Under the pieces are notes generated by a model that worked only from the letters and a program-made list of their open reading frames with translations, had not been told where the DNA came from and made no database searches. A program made the translations under genes and the position numbers. A stretch of DNA of 9,702 nt from Candidatus Obscuribacterales bacterium (GTDB lineage: Bacteria > Cyanobacteriota > Vampirovibrionia > Obscuribacterales > Obscuribacteraceae): the NCBI GenBank assembly GCA_021732245.1, contig JAKFVJ010000101.1:1-9702 (forward strand), in the 5' to 3' direction. Positions 5,899-9,702 of the stretch are shown here, in pieces. The first letter of the stretch is position 1, and each line of letters starts with the position of its first letter.

Positions 5899-5940
5899 CG
5901 ATATAGTCGTGTGCCTTCTCGGCTCACGAGGTATATATCG
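5899..5940 (+). promoter_or_regulatory. Long imperfect hairpin in the 5' leader of the TadG-like gene
   Basis: Within the predicted leader, CGATATA (5899-5905) pairs with TATATCG (5934-5940), CGTG (5908-5911) with CACG (5925-5928), and GCC (5913-5915) with GGC (5921-5923). The loop is TTCTC, with one T-T mismatch and an internal bulge (GT against AGGTA). It lies 10 nt upstream of the GAGGA ribosome binding site (5951-5955). It matches no riboswitch class I know, and could equally be an operator or an mRNA-stability element. Confidence 0.5.
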
Positions 5941-5964
5941 TTTGTTGCATGAGGAATTTTCGAG

Positions 5965-8900
5965 ATGGAAATGGTTCGGTCTTGTCGCGGGAATGCGTTA
6001 ATACTACTCATTGTTTCGTTGATGTTCGCGCTGGTCGTCGGCTTTATCGTCATCAACTACACGATGCTGTTTACGTCGCATAAAGAAGCTCAGACGGCAA
6101 TTGATGCCGGAGCGCTACAAGCAGCCAAAGATTTAGGCAGAATAGTTGTATCCGAAGAAGATGGTACCTATTTCGGCAACGTTGCCTTAGTCGACGACAG
6201 TCCTCCGGATGGCGATATCAACAAGCGTCCGGTAATCGGCATTAATACGATAATGGCGACCATTCGATTGGATGCTCTCATTGCCAATGAGTTGGGAAAC
6301 AGCTCCATGGTGGTAATGGCAGCTCAGGACTTGCGCCGAGCAGAACATGACGCAAAACTTCTACGCGATGAAATTTTAAAGGCCGCAAATGGTGGCACTG
6401 TGAAGGACAAGAATGGCAAGGAAATAAATTTAGTCGCTTCCGCCAATATTGCGTACGACGCCAATGCCGTCAGAGCTATCAAAGGCGCTAAGCGTCGCGG
6501 TGATTTGCATATTAAGGTAGGAACAACCAACGGCAAAACTAAAACCAATACACCTGTACCTGTACCAATCACATCAGCACAAGTAGATGGCGCTACATCG
6601 CAGGTCGTAAATGGTGACTATGTTTACACTGCTGGTGTTAATGTCGACACTAATGCAGTTGGCACCAATCTAACATTTAGATTTATCGCCACTGGCGGCA
6701 CGCTTGCTCTGGTTGATAACAATACCTTTCAGACATTGCCTAGTGACGACTTGATGCCCCCAAGCTTGGTGCAAGTCGATGCTCAAGAAGATGTTGGACT
6801 TGTGTCCACTGGTGATAAAGCAGGCTCGCCTGAGCCTGACTTTAGAACTGTGCACGTTATAGCTACTGCTGAGGCAGGCAGCTCTTTCAGTCCGAAGGGA
6901 TTTCCATCCGGCACTCTGCAAGTATCTTTCCCGGGAGCCGGCGCCCCGCCATCAGGATTTGGTGTTGATTTCACGAGCATTAAGACAATCATGAATAATT
7001 CGCAAGTCAAACTTGACGGCGGCAAATTCAATACGGCGAATGCAAATCTTGATAGCAACTTTGGCTCTACAAGCCCATATCATGGATGGAATCAATCCAG
7101 CCCGGGTAATTGGTTTAGAGCCAATGGTGGACCTGTGCCGGCTAACGCTTCAGCAAGCGTCATACCGGATAGTTTCCGCGGCAGATCTAGTGATGACCCA
7201 AGTGTTGTCTTGTCTTTCGTTGTCTATGACTGGTTGCGCAGTATGTACTTGCGTCCAAACATAAAAGAGTCCGCTGATGTAATCTCATCGCCACTTTGGA
7301 ATCAGGGACAGCAAGCAACGCTCAATCATTCAGCAATTGCTCCTGTTTATGCCGATGTACGTCCTGATCATCCTGTCACTTTTGGGATTTTTGATATTCC
7401 ACAAAATGGTGTTGGCGATAAACGTGATTTGCGCAACTTCCATTCAGATCGCGAAGGATATCGCCGGCAGTTTCCTAATGTCTTTGGATATATTGCCGCT
7501 GATATGACTTTGCCAGGCAATAGTTTGGTAGTCTCATTGGACAACCAAGGACGCACCATAACTACTAATGGACAGCCGGCAGAAATTCTTTTTGATTTCT
7601 ACAACTCGGTCAAAAAGTCTAATCAATTAGCTTCAGAATCGCTAAAAGCCGCCAAATCAGTGCTGATTAAAAAGATAAGTGAGCTTGACGCCAATAAGGC
7701 GCGTGTCGACAGACTGCCTGACGGGACCGAGAAAACCGAACTTTTGAAACAAAGAAAAGCGATGCTTAGACAAGTGGCTCGCGCTCTAGCTGTGAGCAAG
7801 AATTCTCAGTACACAATTAACGCTACAGTCGCTATGCTCAATGATCGTAAGGCCATAACAGCTTTTGGACTTAAGCGCGAAAGCGGCACGAAATACGAAA
7901 TCGTGACAGGCAATTTCTATCCTGTACAGAAGGCCGCGACAGAGTCCGAAATTCTCGGCACGGCAGTAATTGCCACCAATCAAGACGAAAGCTTAGCTAT
8001 TAGAGACTGGGCATGTCCTAGTGTCAAAGCAGATAAGTCCTTCGTCCTTGTCTCCTCATCCGGTGCCGCTAAAATTAGCGAAGTGCCGCGTGAAAGTGGT
8101 CTAAATCTTTTGGCACCTGCTCATGCATTGACCGCAGTGCCACCACAGCGCAACAATATCTTTGCGTTGTATGTGAATCCGGATGGACATATGGTTCGCA
8201 TGACTCCGTTGACCAGTTTAGCTGGAGTCAACGTACTGGAAACGCAATACATGTACCAGAACACGGCATCTTGGGTTACAAAACCATCAGGCTCGAGTAT
8301 TACTCAAGTTTGGAACTGCATAGCTCGTGATAATGGTGCCGTGTATACCAAGGCATACTTTGCCGATAGAAATGCACCTGGCAGCAATGCTTCCCTCACT
8401 GGAAATAATTATCCGGTGCTTATTGGTGAATGGTCACTTAGATGTCCGGCACCGACAAGCGGTCCCATACCGACTACTCCGGCGACGACTCCACCGAGTA
8501 CTCCTGAGCCACCACCGACATCCGGCGAAACCCCGGGTACACCGATGACTCCACCGAGTACTCCTGAACCACCGCCGACAGTTGGCGAAACCCCGGGTAC
8601 ACCGGCGACTCCACCGAGTCCACCCACGCCACCAACGAGCCCGCCAACTCCGCCAACAACTCCTGAAGGACCGAACTTCTGTGTTGACTCTATGGGACCA
8701 ACAGGTAGAGTCGTTGTAGCTGACGAAAAGGATGGTAGCGGCGCTTGGGGAGACGTCGTGGCAAAAGTTGATAATGCCGGCAATGTCGTCTACTACATGA
8801 ACATGGGCGGACAGCTCAAAGAGATTCATTTCCTGACCGATTTCGCGACCTGGAAAGACGCAGTTACTTCGTTTGAACACAAATTCAATAGGACTCCAGG

Positions 8901-9144
8901 TGCAGCTGGGAAAGATAGGTCTCTTGAATTTACAAAGATGGACGAAGCTGAATTGCGAGATTATTTCGCCACCTATGGTCAACCGCCAAGCTCAACTCGC
9001 GTCGGAGCCGGTGAGTATCAAAAAGATACTGGCGTTAAATATATGGATGACGAAATCGTCGAACTGTTGTTCTCCACGTATAGAGCCGCCGTTTTCTACA
9101 TCGAAGAAGGAGGCTGCGCCAAGCTCTTCCACTTCTCGACCTGA
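5965..9144 (+). CDS. Large TadG-like envelope protein with Pro/Thr-rich linker
   Basis: A 1059-residue protein. The N-terminus (CRGNALILLIVSLMFALVVG, TM about 10-32) and the following helix (HKEAQTAIDAGALQAAKDL, 39-57) match the TadE/TadG-type start of Flp-pilus and related envelope proteins. In those proteins a single anchor precedes an 'AxDAxALxAA' helix. A long exoplasmic region follows, with a Lys/Glu-rich coiled-coil stretch at about 548-615. Residues 828-904 are a Pro/Thr-rich linker containing a 20-residue repeat (PPSTPEPPPT..GETPGTP). The C-terminal domain (906-1059) has cysteines at 906 and 1051, possibly a disulfide, and no family I recognise. It is far longer than usual TadG proteins (roughly 300-600 residues). 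No tad secretion or pilin genes are nearby. GAGGA lies 9 nt before ATG. It has its own promoter, leader hairpin and terminator. It is likely anchored in the inner membrane, with a surface or adhesion role inferred only. Confidence 0.8.
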   Translation: MEMVRSCRGNALILLIVSLMFALVVGFIVINYTMLFTSHKEAQTAIDAGALQAAKDLGRIVVSEEDGTYFGNVALVDDSPPDGDINKRPVIGINTIMATIRLDALIANELGNSSMVVMAAQDLRRAEHDAKLLRDEILKAANGGTVKDKNGKEINLVASANIAYDANAVRAIKGAKRRGDLHIKVGTTNGKTKTNTPVPVPITSAQVDGATSQVVNGDYVYTAGVNVDTNAVGTNLTFRFIATGGTLALVDNNTFQTLPSDDLMPPSLVQVDAQEDVGLVSTGDKAGSPEPDFRTVHVIATAEAGSSFSPKGFPSGTLQVSFPGAGAPPSGFGVDFTSIKTIMNNSQVKLDGGKFNTANANLDSNFGSTSPYHGWNQSSPGNWFRANGGPVPANASASVIPDSFRGRSSDDPSVVLSFVVYDWLRSMYLRPNIKESADVISSPLWNQGQQATLNHSAIAPVYADVRPDHPVTFGIFDIPQNGVGDKRDLRNFHSDREGYRRQFPNVFGYIAADMTLPGNSLVVSLDNQGRTITTNGQPAEILFDFYNSVKKSNQLASESLKAAKSVLIKKISELDANKARVDRLPDGTEKTELLKQRKAMLRQVARALAVSKNSQYTINATVAMLNDRKAITAFGLKRESGTKYEIVTGNFYPVQKAATESEILGTAVIATNQDESLAIRDWACPSVKADKSFVLVSSSGAAKISEVPRESGLNLLAPAHALTAVPPQRNNIFALYVNPDGHMVRMTPLTSLAGVNVLETQYMYQNTASWVTKPSGSSITQVWNCIARDNGAVYTKAYFADRNAPGSNASLTGNNYPVLIGEWSLRCPAPTSGPIPTTPATTPPSTPEPPPTSGETPGTPMTPPSTPEPPPTVGETPGTPATPPSPPTPPTSPPTPPTTPEGPNFCVDSMGPTGRVVVADEKDGSGAWGDVVAKVDNAGNVVYYMNMGGQLKEIHFLTDFATWKDAVTSFEHKFNRTPGAAGKDRSLEFTKMDEAELRDYFATYGQPPSSTRVGAGEYQKDTGVKYMDDEIVELLFSTYRAAVFYIEEGGCAKLFHFST
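8482..8618 (+). repeat. 60-bp tandem repeat encoding a Pro-rich 20-residue unit
   Basis: The motif CCACCGAGTA recurs at 8491 and 8551, and a degenerate CCACCGAGTC at 8611, giving an exact 60-bp period. CGAAACCCCGGGTACACCG recurs at 8525 and 8585. Two full copies and a partial third encode PPSTPEPPPT(S/V)GETPGTP(M/A)T. The copies differ at only a few positions, which suggests recent duplication. Copy number may vary between strains. Confidence 0.9.
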
Positions 9145-9182
9145 GGTTCTACCAAGGGCCATACGTAGTTACCCCATTGCAG

Positions 9183-9220
9183 ACGAGGCCTTCAATCTCT
9201 AAGATTGAAGGCCTCGTTTT
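9183..9220 (+). terminator. Intrinsic terminator after the TadG-like gene
   Basis: The arms at 9183-9197 and 9203-9217 are a perfect 15-bp stem with a TCTAA loop, followed by TTTTAATTT. This is a strong Rho-independent terminator 38 nt after the TadG-like stop. The protease gene begins just 15 nt beyond it, so that gene needs its own promoter or readthrough. Confidence 0.93.
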
Positions 9221-9234
9221 AATTTGGGTTTTCA

Positions 9235-9702
9235 ATGAGCGAATTAGGGAAAATGAGCCAGACGGTAGGGAGCCCTGAGAGTACAACCAGGCTTATTCCC
9301 ATCATGCTGCCCAATGAAAAGTGTCGTCTTACTACAATTGATGCCAATGACCCGGCAGTTGCTTTCTATGACGCCGGCGCCGCTGCAAGTGTGCGCCTGT
9401 TTTCTGAAGTCTTGGAGCTAACGGACAAAGGACTTTCTAAGAAGGTGAAGGGCGTTGGAAGTGGGGCGCTCGTTTCACCTGACGGATTGATTCTAACCTG
9501 TGAGCATGTCGTTAAAGATGGTAGTAGTTTTACAGCAGAGCTTATTACCGGTGAAAAGGTAAACGCAACTCCTGTTGCGCATTTCCCGGAAGCTGACTTG
9601 GCGCTTGTGCAAATAGAGGGCAAAAAGGACCTGAGCCATTTGAAGATGGGAAGAAGCGGCAAGCTTAAGTTTGGCGAAGGCACAGCAATTTTTGGTCATC
9701 CA
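9235..9702 (+). CDS. Trypsin-like (S1/HtrA-type) serine protease, partial at the window end
   Basis: The frame stays open from 9235 to the window edge (156 codons), with an in-frame stop upstream at 9220-9222. GSGALVSPDGLILTCEHVV (75-93) carries the catalytic His91 in the usual position, and PEADLALVQI (119-128) carries catalytic Asp121. The Ser-bearing GNSGGP region lies past the end of the window. This is typical of HtrA/DegP-like or other trypsin-fold proteases. No signal peptide or N-terminal membrane segment is visible; the first 70 or so residues are an unassigned lead-in, so a cytoplasmic form or non-classical location is possible. The start is uncertain: 9235 has no clear ribosome binding site, and ATG 9253 (after TTAGGGAAA) is an alternative. 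Any C-terminal PDZ domain cannot be judged. Confidence 0.85.
   Translation, partial: MSELGKMSQTVGSPESTTRLIPIMLPNEKCRLTTIDANDPAVAFYDAGAAASVRLFSEVLELTDKGLSKKVKGVGSGALVSPDGLILTCEHVVKDGSSFTAELITGEKVNATPVAHFPEADLALVQIEGKKDLSHLKMGRSGKLKFGEGTAIFGHP

Noticed and set aside
8482..8618. CRISPR-like direct repeats
   Set aside because: The repeats are contiguous and in frame with a Pro-rich protein, with no spacers.
8409..8982. Minus-strand Gly/Val-rich or Arg/Ser/Trp-rich ORFs of 124 and 182 residues
   Set aside because: They are antisense shadows of the Pro/Thr-rich linker; the low complexity comes from the CCN codons and the 60-bp repeat.

Overview
The window looks like ordinary bacterial chromosome: moderate GC by eye, AUG starts with clear GGAG-type ribosome binding sites, short intergenic gaps and strong intrinsic terminators between convergent genes. 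No phage genes, transposases, CRISPR arrays, tRNAs or rRNAs were seen. The host cannot be fixed from sequence alone. The mix of a small secreted helical protein with an 'LTxxEANxLR' motif, a very long TadG-like protein and an exported Dabb protein recalls non-photosynthetic Cyanobacteria relatives (Melainabacteria, e.g. Obscuribacterales). That placement is from memory and is tentative.

Layout, left to right. Positions 76-1191 (+) encode a Gfo/Idh/MocA NAD(P)-dependent sugar oxidoreductase of the glucose-fructose-oxidoreductase-like type. It converges on a hidden 54-residue Gln/Lys/Glu-rich microprotein at 1269-1433 (-), with a 12-bp perfect hairpin between them. A non-coding gap follows, then a small secreted helical protein at 1778-2107 (+). 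An 18-bp bidirectional terminator separates it from a minus-strand stress pair: a two-CBS-domain protein (2418-2843) followed by a CsbD-family protein (2192-2401). Divergent from that pair is a two-gene plus-strand operon: a two-TM membrane protein of unknown function (2998-3510) and an FAD-dependent oxidoreductase fused to a C-terminal Rieske [2Fe-2S] domain (3527-5077).

A hairpin-rich spacer (5078-5322) separates this operon from a convergent exported Dabb (alpha/beta-barrel) protein at 5323-5751 (-). A near-consensus sigma70-type promoter at 5830-5857 and a long imperfect 5'-UTR hairpin precede a 1059-residue TadG-like envelope protein (5965-9144). That protein has one N-terminal membrane anchor, a long exoplasmic region, a Pro/Thr-rich linker built on a 60-bp tandem repeat, and an unrecognised C-terminal domain. 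A 15-bp terminator closes it. The window ends inside a trypsin-like (S1/HtrA-type) serine protease.

The common theme is envelope and stress functions (CsbD, CBS, Dabb, Rieske-FAD oxidoreductase, protease, secreted proteins) rather than one pathway. I found no clear new multi-gene system. The points most worth a second look are the overlooked microprotein, the long stand-alone TadG-like protein with its structured leader, and the Rieske domain that lacks the usual disulfide cysteines.
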